A stretch of 22,955 bases of DNA from Desulfobacteraceae bacterium (GCA_003599475.1 QZKK01000016.1:1-22955); one strand, 5' to 3'; positions 1 through 7,153 are shown, counted from the stretch's first letter. The notes: generated from the letters alone by a model not told the origin. Program-made: numbers and translations.

Positions 1-236
1 CCGGGCATCAGTCCGGCAGTTCCAATGGCAAAAGGAAGCTCGACAATACCCTGCGGACGTATTGGAGCGGCTGGCTGGATGAACCTTTTTCGCCAGTAGA
101 CGAAACGATGATATTTTAGATTGTGACGCCGGCAGAATTCACATTGGCTCAAGCCGCTTTCCTGCCAGCTTTCGATCTGCTCCTCCCAGTATCGGCGCAA
201 TGCCTCAAGCTCAGCCGTGCGTTGTTCATTTTCCAT
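1..236 (-). CDS. IS66-family accessory protein TnpA-like, partial
   Basis: The reverse strand opens with an ATG at 236 preceded by a good Shine-Dalgarno (AAGGAGG at 243-249) and reads without a stop to the window edge, so the C-terminus is cut off. The visible 78 residues contain YWEEQIESWQESGLSQ, then CEFCRRHNL and YHRFVYWRKRF. This is the usual N-terminal pattern (W..HI..W..SGLS...YC..H.L....F.YWR.K) of the small OrfA/TnpA accessory protein encoded first in IS66-type elements. A real IS66 copy would carry tnpB and tnpC further left, outside the window. I see no clear IS66 terminal inverted repeat between 250 and 300, so the end of the element is undefined or lost. The family call is from remembered motif pattern; function in transposition is family knowledge. 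Confidence 0.72.
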   Translation of the reverse strand, partial: MENEQRTAELEALRRYWEEQIESWQESGLSQCEFCRRHNLKYHRFVYWRKRFIQPAAPIRPQGIVELPFAIGTAGLMP

Positions 237-294
237 GACGGGCCTCCTTGCTAATTTTTAGCCCGGATCATGGCATAGCTGGAAAGCCTTGTGA

Positions 295-747
295 AGATGG
301 GGTTTATTGATCGTTTACAACAACCTCACCGGAACATCGTATGGAGAATCTGTTACATTAAATGGGAGCATCACGGCAGATGCAACGGGGAGCACCGCCC
401 ATATTTTGATGAATCTCATAATGAGAGACAACTACACAGGAAAAACGTTCACAGCCGAAAACTTCGCAATTGCCTTGTGGGATTACGGGTATTACATCGA
501 ATTCAGTATATCCGGAAGAATTTATGATCCGGCTTGTGGCTCTGTCACCATCTCCACTCCGGTCAATTTTGCACTGATGTCCTACAGCAGTTATCCCCAT
601 CGGGGAGAGTTGGTCATATACGGGGGAAATGGAACTAAAGCTCGGCTGACGGCGATCAGCTCTTCGTACTGCATTGTAGAGGCAGATACCGATGGCAACG
701 GAACTTATGATTGGAGCTCTGGGACACTGATGTGGAACCAATTATAA
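295..747 (+). pseudogene. 5'-truncated hypothetical secreted-protein tail
   Basis: An open frame runs from just after a stop at 292-294 to TAA at 745-747. The only early start is a TTG at 307 with no ribosome binding site, and the protein begins abruptly inside a beta-rich domain (NNLTGTSYGESVTLNGS). It ends with a calcium-loop-like stretch, EADTDGNGTYDWSSGT. It has the threonine-, glycine- and aromatic-rich make-up of the C-terminal domain of an exported or lipoprotein-like protein, but lacks a signal peptide. It sits immediately beside the start of an IS66-type gene. The simplest reading is the 3' remnant of a gene whose 5' half was removed by insertion or deletion. I do not recognise a named family. 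An alternative is a short intact gene using TTG, which I consider less likely. Confidence 0.45.
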
Positions 748-778
748 AAATTCGGCGCTTATATGAAACTACATGAAC

Positions 779-826
779 CTCAAACATCGAACATCGAACG
801 CCCAACATCGAATTGCGGAATAAAAT
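779..826. repeat. ATCGAACATCGAA-type intergenic micro-repeat
   Basis: The stretch reads CAAACATCGAACATCGAA, then CGCCCAACATCGAATTGCGG. The same wording (AACATCGAACATCGAA) recurs at 7561-7578, with further partial versions nearby. It lies in a gene-free gap and has no coding signal. Confidence 0.6.
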
Positions 827-991
827 CAATCAACTAAACATACTGGGTCATGTGGCCGGTATAAGGGAATCTCTTTCCGATCAGCATGAGTAATAATATG
901 AAACTTTACGATTTCGGCAGGTAACCAGATCCGGGCCGCCGTAAAGCACAAGAAAAAGCCAGCTCGCTTAGGGAAAAATAGAAGCATAGCT

Positions 992-1747
992 ATGTTCATA
1001 GTAAAGAAAATCACATCCTCCTTCATTTTACCTCCCGGAATATTCATCGTGATCCTGTTTGTCTTGGGTGCAATCCTGGTAATAAAAAAATACCGTAAAA
1101 TCGGAGGTTCGATTTTTTCAATCGCCGTTTTCATGTGGCTTTTTTCGATCGCCCCGACAGCCGACATTCTGCTATCCAACCTTGAATCCGGGTTTTATCA
1201 AGATGGTGGGGTAAAAGGGGATGTGATTATCCTCCTGGGCGGCGCCTTATTCGAGAAGGTGCCCGATCTTTCCGGAACGGGGTTTCCCGACGGGGATATG
1301 CTTGGAAGGATCGTGACATCCGTAAGACTTCAGAAGAGGATGCAAATCCCGGTGATCGTCTCTTTTGGGAGAGTAATTGAAGAAAGAGAACCTGGCGCTC
1401 CTGTGATCAAACGATTTCTCGCGGATCTTGGCGTACCGGAAGATCAAATCATCCTCGAAAACGAAAGCAGGGATACCTATGAGAATGCAAAGTTCAGCAT
1501 GGAGATCTGTCGAAAAATGGGGTTCGACAGTCCGATTCTTTTAACCTCCGCTTATCACCTGAAACGTGCTTACTGGGTTTCAAAACACCTCGGGATGGAT
1601 GTCGATCCCTTCCCCGCCTTCTTTATGACTCAGAAACATCCTGGATATAGCTGGTACAGCTTGCTGCCAAGCGGCGACAACTTCGCTCGTGTTTCGATGG
1701 CGCTCCATGAGATTTTAGGACTCTTTTTCTACAAACACTACTATTGA
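992..1747 (+). CDS. ElyC/YdcF-like inner-membrane DUF218 protein
   Basis: The 251-residue product has two N-terminal membrane segments (about residues 11-31 and 38-56) followed by a DUF218 domain. The domain carries GDVIILLGGA at 76-85, the downstream ESRDTYENA at 158-166 and LLTSAYHLKRA at 183-193, the conserved signature blocks of the YdcF/SanA/ElyC family. Length and topology match E. coli ElyC, which acts in cell-envelope and peptidoglycan homeostasis; the biochemical activity of the family is poorly defined. The ribosome site before ATG 992 is weak (AGGGA about 20 bases upstream), so the start is set by the membrane segment rather than by a strong Shine-Dalgarno. It is transcribed alone. 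A damaged second copy of its last 40 codons lies at 2605-2723, so this locus was once duplicated or rearranged. Confidence 0.85.
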   Translation: MFIVKKITSSFILPPGIFIVILFVLGAILVIKKYRKIGGSIFSIAVFMWLFSIAPTADILLSNLESGFYQDGGVKGDVIILLGGALFEKVPDLSGTGFPDGDMLGRIVTSVRLQKRMQIPVIVSFGRVIEEREPGAPVIKRFLADLGVPEDQIILENESRDTYENAKFSMEICRKMGFDSPILLTSAYHLKRAYWVSKHLGMDVDPFPAFFMTQKHPGYSWYSLLPSGDNFARVSMALHEILGLFFYKHYY

Positions 1748-2051
1748 TGGATTCGTAAGAATCATATCAGGTGAAATTCCGATGTCCAAGGGGAAGGCTT
1801 ACCTTACCTTCGCATTGGAACGAATCGTTTCCCTGCAAACAAATACCCACTTTTTTGTCGGTAAGTGCATCCTTGGGCGGATTGCTGAATACATTCCCGC
1901 AAGAATTGTTCATTCCCATTCGGTCCCATAACATTTATCAGCAGCGCCAGACCTAGCAGAAAAGTTTCGAAAGTATCGACCAGCAATCCGCTCGAACACG
2001 GGACCGCTCCATCTTGTTGCAGATTCCAATGAATCCAAAGGAGGGTATCGG
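1748..2051. other. 304-base gap without a supported gene
   Basis: Both strands were read here. Short open frames exist but none has a recognisable protein or a ribosome site. The only clear signal is the strong Shine-Dalgarno (AAGGAGGG) at 2038-2045 for the gene fragment that starts at 2052. A string GGTGAAATTC at 1770-1779 recurs after the second ydcF copy near 2793, perhaps an old shared flank. Confidence 0.6.
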
Positions 2052-2372
2052 ATGAACAAGAGAAGATTAAACAGAATGGGCTTTATCATTTTGACTGCCT
2101 GCCTCCTTGTAATAGGTGCTGCGGCAGGGCAGGGAGTAAACGCGGTCACGAAAGATTTCAAGCTGACGCAAAATGACCCCGGGCCAGATGACGAGTTCGG
2201 CTATTCCGTTTCAATAAGCGGGGATATGGCGGTAGTTGGGGCTCGTTTTGACAACGGTGTGTTCGGAAATTCCGGGTCGGCCTATGTATACCGTTATAAC
2301 AGCAGCAGCGGCACCTGGAACCAGGAGCAAAAGCTGACTGCAAGCGATGCTGCGGCAGACGACTTTTTCGGC
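2052..2372 (+). pseudogene. Truncated FG-GAP repeat (integrin-alpha-like) secreted protein
   Basis: A strong ribosome site precedes ATG 2052. The protein starts with a clear signal peptide: a positive MNKRRLNR, a hydrophobic core, then an Ala/Gly-rich cleavage region ending near GVNA. It continues into an FG-GAP repeat with DDEFGYSVSISGDMAVVGA and AYVYRYNSSSGTWNQEQKL. A second repeat begins with AAADDFFG, where YSVSISG would be expected, but the frame instead enters unrelated sequence and stops at 2415-2417. FG-GAP proteins of this kind usually carry several repeats forming an extracellular beta-propeller; here only one and a half remain. The break near 2372 coincides with the start of an antisense toxin-antitoxin fragment, so the gene is cut by a recombination or deletion junction. 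Expression signals are intact, so a short exported peptide could still be made. Confidence 0.72.
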
Positions 2373-2599
2373 AATGAAAATCACTCCCATAAATCCTCTG
2401 TTGGCACAGGAGGTTGATTTTTGCGGATATCGGCAAGGTCTTTCAAGAAGCCATATCTTTCTTCGCCTAACCTCGGAAGTCTTTCCAGCAGGTCTTTTAG
2501 TTCTCCCAATTTTTTAAAGTCTGATTTTTCTTCGACTGGTTTCATGATTGCCACCGGTTTTCCGCCCCTTTCGATAATATAATGAGTTTCCTTGAATTT
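2373..2599 (-). pseudogene. Antitoxin (Phd/YefM-like) C-terminal fragment plus toxin start stub
   Basis: Reading the minus strand from 2599 gives KFKETHYIIERGGKPVAIMK, then PVEEKSDFKKLGELKDLLER and, further on, PPVPTEDLWE with a stop at 2381-2383. The HYIIERGGKPVAI block is typical of Phd/YefM-type antitoxins just after their DNA-binding part. The stop overlaps a GTG (2382-2384) that begins V-I-F-I, matching the usual MIFID start of a PIN-domain (VapC-type) toxin encoded in overlap with its antitoxin. Only four toxin codons remain before the junction with the FG-GAP fragment. Upstream, an in-frame TGA at 2600-2602 and homology to ydcF end the antitoxin, so its N-terminal DNA-binding half is missing. 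Both partners are therefore broken. The family assignment is from pattern memory. Confidence 0.55.
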
Positions 2600-2604
2600 T
2601 CACA

Positions 2605-2723
2605 ACTCACAAAGATCCTGGATATTCCTGGCACAGCTTCCTGCCAAACTTTGAAACTTCGCTCGTATTTCAATTGCGCTGCATGAATTCCTGGGGGTCT
2701 TTTATTATCGAGGATGTTATTGA
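2605..2723 (+). pseudogene. Frameshifted duplicate of the ydcF 3' end
   Basis: This stretch encodes THKDPGYSWHSFLP, then after a one-base deletion NFARISIALHEFLGVFYYRG followed by CY and a TGA stop. The intact gene at 992-1747 ends with TQKHPGYSWYSLLP and NFARVSMALHEILGLFFYKH plus YY. The nucleotide match is also clear (for example AACTTCGCTCGT in both). It is a diverged remnant of a second family member, not a recent exact copy. Its 5' part is replaced by the antisense antitoxin fragment. A good plus-strand terminator follows at 2858-2887, plausibly the original 3' end of this lost gene. Confidence 0.8.
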
Positions 2724-2857
2724 TGATTCCGGGATATTCAAGTGTTTTCTGAAGGATACATCGTATCTAAAAGAAAAGAAAACATATATGAGAGGTGAAA
2801 TTCATCTGTAAATAGAAGTTGCCCCCACGATTTCGACCCGACAGAAAGTTCAAACTC

Positions 2858-2887
2858 AATGGCCTCTTTGACGAGGCCATTTTTTTG
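2858..2887 (+). terminator. Rho-independent terminator after ydcF remnant
   Basis: ATGGCCTC (2859-2866) and GAGGCCAT (2873-2880) form a perfect 8-bp stem around a TTTGAC loop, followed directly by six T on the plus strand. The minus strand lacks a U-tract on its exit side, so it acts on rightward transcripts. Confidence 0.85.
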
Positions 2888-3131
2888 AGGGCGGGCCGAC
2901 TTCAGCAGGCGGTTCAGCGGGATGCCGGCATCTTTTAGGTCTCTGATCCTCGATTTCTGGAATTCGAGATCTATGACGCCATTCTTTGTAGGATTATATG
3001 CGATGAATGTTTCATAGAGATACACTTTTCCATATAAAAACGACGAAAGGATGGGCCATTTTCTTGGGGAAGGGGACGGCTTCGGCACACGTCTGGTTCT
3101 GGCAGTCTTAACCTCAGCCGGGATGTGATGA

Positions 3132-3174
3132 CTTCAACGGCTGGATGCCGCAGAGTGACAGCCAACCGTTGAAA
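3132..3174 (-). terminator. Imperfect hairpin downstream of the FGE-like gene
   Basis: TTCAACGGCTGG (3133-3144) pairs with CCAACCGTTGAA (3162-3173) with one mismatch, around a 17-base loop. It lies about 20 bases past the stop of the minus-strand gene ending at 3192. No clear U-tract follows, so a terminator or 3'-end-protecting role is only suggested. Confidence 0.4.
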
Positions 3175-3191
3175 TCTTATATTTGAGGCCG

Positions 3192-5672
3192 TTACGGCGC
3201 AATGTAGGTTACAGTCAATCGAGCCGGGCGGCTGTTATCGGCGGCCCCGGTGTAACGAGGTCCTCCGCTGCCATGAATCAGGATGCAAAGCGCGTTTCCC
3301 GCCGCCCAGTCCCCTTTCTGAACGATCTCTTCAATGACTGTGGACAGGTCGGCCGAGGTCCAGTACCCGTTGGACCAGTTGGTTACGCCGGGCTGGAACA
3401 CCGAAGAGGATGTCTTCGCCCGCTCCGAGATATCCCGATTGGCGTAGTCGAGGGGCTGCGCATTCGAAACGTTTTCGCCATAAAACGTTATATCCAGCGG
3501 CTTCGAACCACCGGAGCTGTAAGTATAAAAAGTCATTTCCGCTGAGACGATCCGTGCGCCATACGGAATGGAAACATTGATGAAGCGGTGTACATTCCAA
3601 AGATCCATCCCAACCGTTATGGAGCCGTCAAGATCGGGGTAACTGCTGCTTTTTTCCCAGCCGTCATCCTTCCAGCCTGTGACCGTAAAGACAGCCTCAA
3701 CGGAATCCCCGCCGCCGGTTGGTTCAACGGATAGAGCCACGGCGATGGTTTTTGGGCTGTTGTCCGCTTCCGGAGAAAAGATCGTAACGGTACCGCTGTA
3801 GTTTCCGCTCGAAAGGCCCGCACTATCCACCGCAATGTTCAGAGAAGCGGGCCCAGAACTTACCGTACCGGCCGCAGGAGAGACGGTCAACCAGTTCTGG
3901 TCGACAGAAGCTGTCCAACTCATCGCACCCTCCCCCAAGTTGCTGAGAGTAACGGGTATATTGCCGCCGCCCTCAGCAATCGTGAAAGAAAGAGACGATG
4001 GATTCAGCCCGATGGCGGGCTCTTCCGGAGGAGGAGGCGGCGGCGGGTTGCCACCGACCACATAGCGTACGAAAAGTTGGGGCGGATAACGACCGGTAAG
4101 ATAGTCCTGTGCGGCGATGAGCCGATAGGGGGACGACTCGCTTCCAGCGAAAATTGCCAGAGAACTGCCGCTGTTCCAACCAGGGAGGTTTACGATTTCC
4201 TGAACGATGCCCGCCAAATCGACAGAATCGTTGTATTGGCCGCGGCTCCAAACCGGCAGGGTTTCCGTAACCGATTGCACCGTGGACGAACGCCCGCTCA
4301 ACTGGTAATATCCGGGGGCAAAAGGAGCCGCATCCCCGGCGGCGTCACCCCTGTAAACAATGGTTACAGGTCCTGCCTGGTTGGCCGAATAGCACCAGGT
4401 CGAAAGCCTTGCTTCCTGAATGACTGCGCCCCGGGGGATCGGAACATTCGTAAACCGGAATCCATTGGTATTTCCAAATCCGAATTGCTGCGTTCCGGAG
4501 GTCAATTTTGTATATCCCGACTTCAACTCAAGCGCATCATCGGTCTTCGATGCGATGGCAAGATCGATGGTGACCGGTTGTCCGATTCCCGGAACGACAT
4601 CGATTTCCCAGGCATGCCCGGCGATGCCTCCGTTGCCGTCTGAGACTTCCACAGCCAGTATATGCCGCCCGATTCCCGCATTATGAGCAGAATAAGCCGT
4701 ATATGCGTATTGTGCCTCCGAACCGTCTACCGAAACACCATCGAGTTTCCAGGAATACCCGAGGGGGTCCCCGTTCGGGTCCGTTGCCTCCACCGTAAAT
4801 GCCTGCGTTTCGCCGGATGTCAATGTTAAGGGGGATACCGGATCTGTAGAATCGATCGCGGGCGGATCGTTCGGTTCATCGCTGCCCACTGCAACGACCC
4901 TGAAACCGACCTTCGGACTCAAGGCGTTGTTGCTGTAATAGATCCTGTAGTAAACCGTGAGCGCGTCGAGTGCTCCCGTCCAACAGCTGTTCCCTCTCAT
5001 CATGTGCGTCTTCGATTCCCCAAGGTAGTTTGGATTCAGTGGATCGTGGATGTCGGTAACAGGATAATTGAAGCTTTTGTTGCAGCACCACTCCTTGGCG
5101 TTTCCGATCATATCGTAGAGACCGTATCCGTTGGGAGCGAGAGAGCCTACGGGGGCATGGTGCGCCCATACATCCGGGCCCCCCACCCCATAGGAATTGG
5201 CTTCAAGGCGGAGATTGGCGGATACGTTCCCCAGGGCGGGATTCGTATTGGGGTATGGAAATTTTTTTCCGCCGTGTGCCGCCCATTCCCATTCGTATTC
5301 ATGGGGCAGCCGATAGGTGAGCCCCGATCCTTTTTCGACTTCGTTGAGCCATTCGCAATAGGCTGTGGCTTCCCACCAGGTCAGGAAATTGACGGGATGG
5401 TCATCCAGCTCACCCCAGCCGGTGCGCTGATAGGCGGGGTCAAACTGCTCATACTGTTCATTTGTAATTTCGTTGGCGCTGATCCAGAACGGCCGGGTGA
5501 TGGTGACCGTGCTGGTCTGGTTTTCTCCGACCACATAGGTTCCCGCAGGGATTTTGACCATCTTGATGCCGAGGGAATTTATGAATTCCTCGGCGGAGAC
5601 CGTTTGAGAAGAAATGAACAACGCTGCCGCACACATCAAGATGATTACCAGGGGAGGTCGAACATTTTGCAT
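3192..5672 (-). CDS. Secreted FGE-like (SUMF1) protein with Ig-like, BACON-like and duplicated beta domains
   Basis: The start is ATG 5672, preceded by AAAGGAG; an in-frame ATG 69 bases upstream has no such site. The 826-residue product has a signal peptide (1-27, VSA|EE). An FGE-sulfatase/SUMF1-like domain spans about 36-262, with YRLPHEYEWEWAAHGG at 120-135, NGYGLYDMIGNAKEWC at 181-196 and KVGFRVV at the end. An Ig/cadherin-like domain follows (about 268-360), then a beta domain (about 366-538), a PPPPPPP linker, a BACON-like domain (about 553-650, NWLTVSPAAGTVSSG) and a second beta domain (about 658-826). The two beta domains resemble each other (NVPIPRGAVIQEARL against NVSIPYGARIVSAEM), indicating an internal duplication of a DNRLRE-like module. 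The region MMRGNSCWTGALDALTVYYR does not show the paired catalytic cysteines of true formylglycine-generating enzymes, so I infer a binding or structural role outside the cytoplasm. It is monocistronic. Confidence 0.82.
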   Translation of the reverse strand: MQNVRPPLVIILMCAAALFISSQTVSAEEFINSLGIKMVKIPAGTYVVGENQTSTVTITRPFWISANEITNEQYEQFDPAYQRTGWGELDDHPVNFLTWWEATAYCEWLNEVEKGSGLTYRLPHEYEWEWAAHGGKKFPYPNTNPALGNVSANLRLEANSYGVGGPDVWAHHAPVGSLAPNGYGLYDMIGNAKEWCCNKSFNYPVTDIHDPLNPNYLGESKTHMMRGNSCWTGALDALTVYYRIYYSNNALSPKVGFRVVAVGSDEPNDPPAIDSTDPVSPLTLTSGETQAFTVEATDPNGDPLGYSWKLDGVSVDGSEAQYAYTAYSAHNAGIGRHILAVEVSDGNGGIAGHAWEIDVVPGIGQPVTIDLAIASKTDDALELKSGYTKLTSGTQQFGFGNTNGFRFTNVPIPRGAVIQEARLSTWCYSANQAGPVTIVYRGDAAGDAAPFAPGYYQLSGRSSTVQSVTETLPVWSRGQYNDSVDLAGIVQEIVNLPGWNSGSSLAIFAGSESSPYRLIAAQDYLTGRYPPQLFVRYVVGGNPPPPPPPEEPAIGLNPSSLSFTIAEGGGNIPVTLSNLGEGAMSWTASVDQNWLTVSPAAGTVSSGPASLNIAVDSAGLSSGNYSGTVTIFSPEADNSPKTIAVALSVEPTGGGDSVEAVFTVTGWKDDGWEKSSSYPDLDGSITVGMDLWNVHRFINVSIPYGARIVSAEMTFYTYSSGGSKPLDITFYGENVSNAQPLDYANRDISERAKTSSSVFQPGVTNWSNGYWTSADLSTVIEEIVQKGDWAAGNALCILIHGSGGPRYTGAADNSRPARLTVTYIAP

Positions 5673-6056
5673 TTTTTCTCCTTTCTCTTTGCATTCCGTT
5701 TCCCTTCCCGATGAGACTGCATCGTCGTAGCCCGCCTGCATTTAAGGTGCCAGTCCAATTCTTAACAACGGTCTCGTTTGAAATTACAGGCTACTTAATC
5801 ATATTTGGATTCAAATATAGAAACATGAAAAAACATAAGCGTATGTTATTGCATACGGATGCGAAGGGACCGAATGAGGGTACTTTGATCGCTCAAGTCT
5901 AAAATATTTCAACTTTTCAATGGCTTAGGAAGAAAAGAGAAATGTATGGGATTTCATACGATGATATAGTTGAAGCATTGACGGCGGAAATTGATCCGGA
6001 AAGCGGAAAATGACCATCGCGAGACGAAATGCCCCCCAAAAGAGAAAAATTTATAA

Positions 6057-6092
6057 TTGACAACTCCGGTGCGCTAGCTTATTAGTTATAAT
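6057..6092 (+). promoter_or_regulatory. Candidate promoter for tRNA-Pro
   Basis: A perfect -35 hexamer TTGACA (6057-6062) lies upstream of the tRNA. At 17 bases it is followed by TATTAG (6080-6085); a perfect TATAAT is at 6087-6092 but with a 24-base spacing. Either could be the -10. The setting about 45-80 bases before the tRNA supports a promoter. Confidence 0.5.
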
Positions 6093-6097
6093 TCGAT

Positions 6098-6127
6098 GTT
6101 ACCTTGAGGGAGTTCCTCCAAGGTAAC
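6098..6127 (+). other. Perfect hairpin in tRNA leader
   Basis: GTTACCTTG (6098-6106) and CAAGGTAAC (6119-6127) form a perfect 9-bp stem with AGGGAGTTCCTC between, able to pair further inside. It lies between the promoter candidate and the tRNA, 10 bases before the mature 5' end. There is no U-tract. It may be a processing determinant or a chance palindrome. Confidence 0.5.
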
Positions 6128-6137
6128 TCTATCCAGT

Positions 6138-6214
6138 CGGGATGTGGCTCAGCCTGGTAGAGCACCTGGTTCGGGACCAGGGGGTCGGCAGTTCAAATCT
6201 GCCCATCCCGACCA
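6138..6214 (+). tRNA. tRNA-Pro (anticodon CGG), CCA encoded
   Basis: The 77-base gene folds as a cloverleaf. The acceptor CGGGATG pairs with CATCCCG. The D-arm contains TGGCTCAGCCTGGTAGAGCA. The anticodon stem CCTGG/CCAGG encloses the loop TTCGGGA with CGG at positions 34-36, and the T-arm contains GTTCAAATC. The discriminator A is followed by encoded CCA (6212-6214). CGG reads the proline codon CCG. No duplicate of the tRNA 3' end was seen elsewhere in the window, so there is no sign of use as an integration site. Confidence 0.95.
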
Positions 6215-6260
6215 TTTCCGTACGAGAAATCCTTCCTGTGACTTGTGCCCCCCTCTGGCT

Positions 6261-7028
6261 TTATCGAATTTTGTGTTGAGCCTTTGCCGATGCGTCGTGC
6301 GCCTTTTTGCCTGCTTCCATAAACGTGGTTTTCTGAATATCGACCGCGCGCCGCCCGGAAATGCCGACGATACGACGGAGCGGCATATTGGTAGCGGCAC
6401 GCGTAAGAAGCGGCAGTCCTGCTGCAATCGCCGTCTTGCCGGCAATCCCCCTGTAAGTCAGACCGTAGACGGCTAATGCGCCTCCTGCCAGGCCGGTGAC
6501 GAGTCTTGCCGAAGGCGACCAGTTTTCCTGCATCAGCTCGAACCGCTCGCCCGCCGGAGGAACGGCAGGCTCTCCCTGCAGCCCCGGAACGTTGCCGGGT
6601 TCATCGTGCACCTCAAGATCATGCTCTATCTCGCGGACACCCCTGACAGATTTCACCCTCTTGATGAGCTTTTTCAACTCACGCTTCAGAACCACTCCGC
6701 TAAGGCGGACACGTTGGTCCGAGGCTTCCACATGGATCGAACCCGGATGGCCGACGACACCCCCCAACTCGGATCGCACTCGATCGACAAGCACGCTGTC
6801 GCTGACCTCTTCCTTGACGGCAGCCCTTTTGAAAAGGGATGCGACTCCTTTGGCGCGGTTTTTCATGTCTCTTGACACCTTACCGGCCGCATCGCCCGTG
6901 GTATGCACACCGTGAACCGCCTTATCCCGAATCAACGATCTCCGCCGCTTCCCCCCGTAGGGATCCAGCAGGTACATCAACCCTGCGCCCAAACCGGCAC
7001 TGGCGATGAGATTTGCTATGATACGCAT
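6261..7028 (-). CDS. BON-domain membrane protein with DUF2892-like tail
   Basis: The start chosen is ATG 7028, preceded by GAGGGAGG; the frame runs 20 codons further upstream but only through an intergenic micro-repeat. The 255-residue product begins with a hydrophobic stretch (3-21) and DPYGGKRRR, the DPxxGxRRR motif common at the start of such membrane-anchored stress proteins. A basic linker leads to a BON domain (about 76-141, VDRVRSEL through VRGVREIEHDLEV). The C-terminal part, ENWSPSARLVTGLAGGALAV to LLTRAATN (168-214), resembles DUF2892 (YgaP-type) membrane segments. BON domains are thought to bind phospholipid or envelope surfaces; the role is probably envelope or osmotic stress, which is inference. 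It is a single gene, convergent with nothing and divergent from the small gene at 7331. Confidence 0.75.
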   Translation of the reverse strand: MRIIANLIASAGLGAGLMYLLDPYGGKRRRSLIRDKAVHGVHTTGDAAGKVSRDMKNRAKGVASLFKRAAVKEEVSDSVLVDRVRSELGGVVGHPGSIHVEASDQRVRLSGVVLKRELKKLIKRVKSVRGVREIEHDLEVHDEPGNVPGLQGEPAVPPAGERFELMQENWSPSARLVTGLAGGALAVYGLTYRGIAGKTAIAAGLPLLTRAATNMPLRRIVGISGRRAVDIQKTTFMEAGKKAHDASAKAQHKIR

Positions 7029-7033
7029 ATCGA

Positions 7034-7076
7034 CCTCCCTCTTGGATTTTTGATTTTGGATTTTTAGTTTTAGACT
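7034..7076. repeat. TTTTGGATTTT-type intergenic micro-repeat
   Basis: The run reads TTGGATTTTTGATTTTGG followed by ATTTTTAGTTTTAGAC, a near-repeat of GATTTT/GGATTTT units. Similar strings occur at 8900-8920 (TTAGGTTTTAGATTTTCAG) and 11308-11350. Confidence 0.55.
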
Positions 7077-7121
7077 TAGCCCCTTCATATCGATTTCCCG
7101 CCTTGCGGTCTGGACGTTCAG

Positions 7122-7153
7122 TGGTTCCCGCCCGGAGCGGGATTCGATGTTCG
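7122..7153 (-). repeat. Palindromic element copy 1 (GAATCCCG...CGGGAA core)
   Basis: On the minus strand it reads CGAACATCGAATCCCG, then CTCCGGGCGGGAACCA. This matches copy 2 at 7565-7596 base for base through the first 16 positions and again in the CGGGAA arm. The arms can pair as a short hairpin. Confidence 0.6.

Larger units (their letters stand above)
2724..3191. other. 468-base gap with hairpins but no supported gene
   Basis: The gap holds the terminator at 2858-2887 and a hairpin at 3132-3174. A minus-strand frame of 116 codons (2738-3088) crosses the terminator stem, has no recognisable domain and no ribosome site that I can identify, and is left out. Confidence 0.55.
5673..6137. other. 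465-base AT-richer gap, possible tiny ORF
   Basis: The gap separates the divergent secreted-protein gene and tRNA-Pro. Its base composition is more AT-rich than the rest of the window. One tiny frame, ATG 5942 to TGA 6011-6013 (23 residues, starting MYGISYDD), has a purine-rich AGGAAGAAAAGAG upstream, but nothing about the peptide is recognisable and I do not call it a gene. The right end holds the tRNA promoter candidate and leader hairpin listed separately. Confidence 0.5.

Noticed and set aside
840..990. Possible c-di-GMP (GEMM) riboswitch before ydcF
   Set aside because: A GCCGTAAAGC string recalled the GEMM core, but the GGGCAAACC and GGACGCAAAGCC blocks are absent.
2738..3088. Minus-strand 116-codon open frame
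   Set aside because: It crosses a strong terminator stem, has no identifiable ribosome site or domain, and its composition is intergenic.
5825..5902. 25-codon plus-strand frame starting MKKHKRMLLH
   Set aside because: No ribosome site and no recognisable product; likely chance in an AT-rich gap.
6138..6214. tRNA-Pro as an integration (att) site for an island on either side
   Set aside because: No repeat of the tRNA 3' end and no integrase gene seen in the window.
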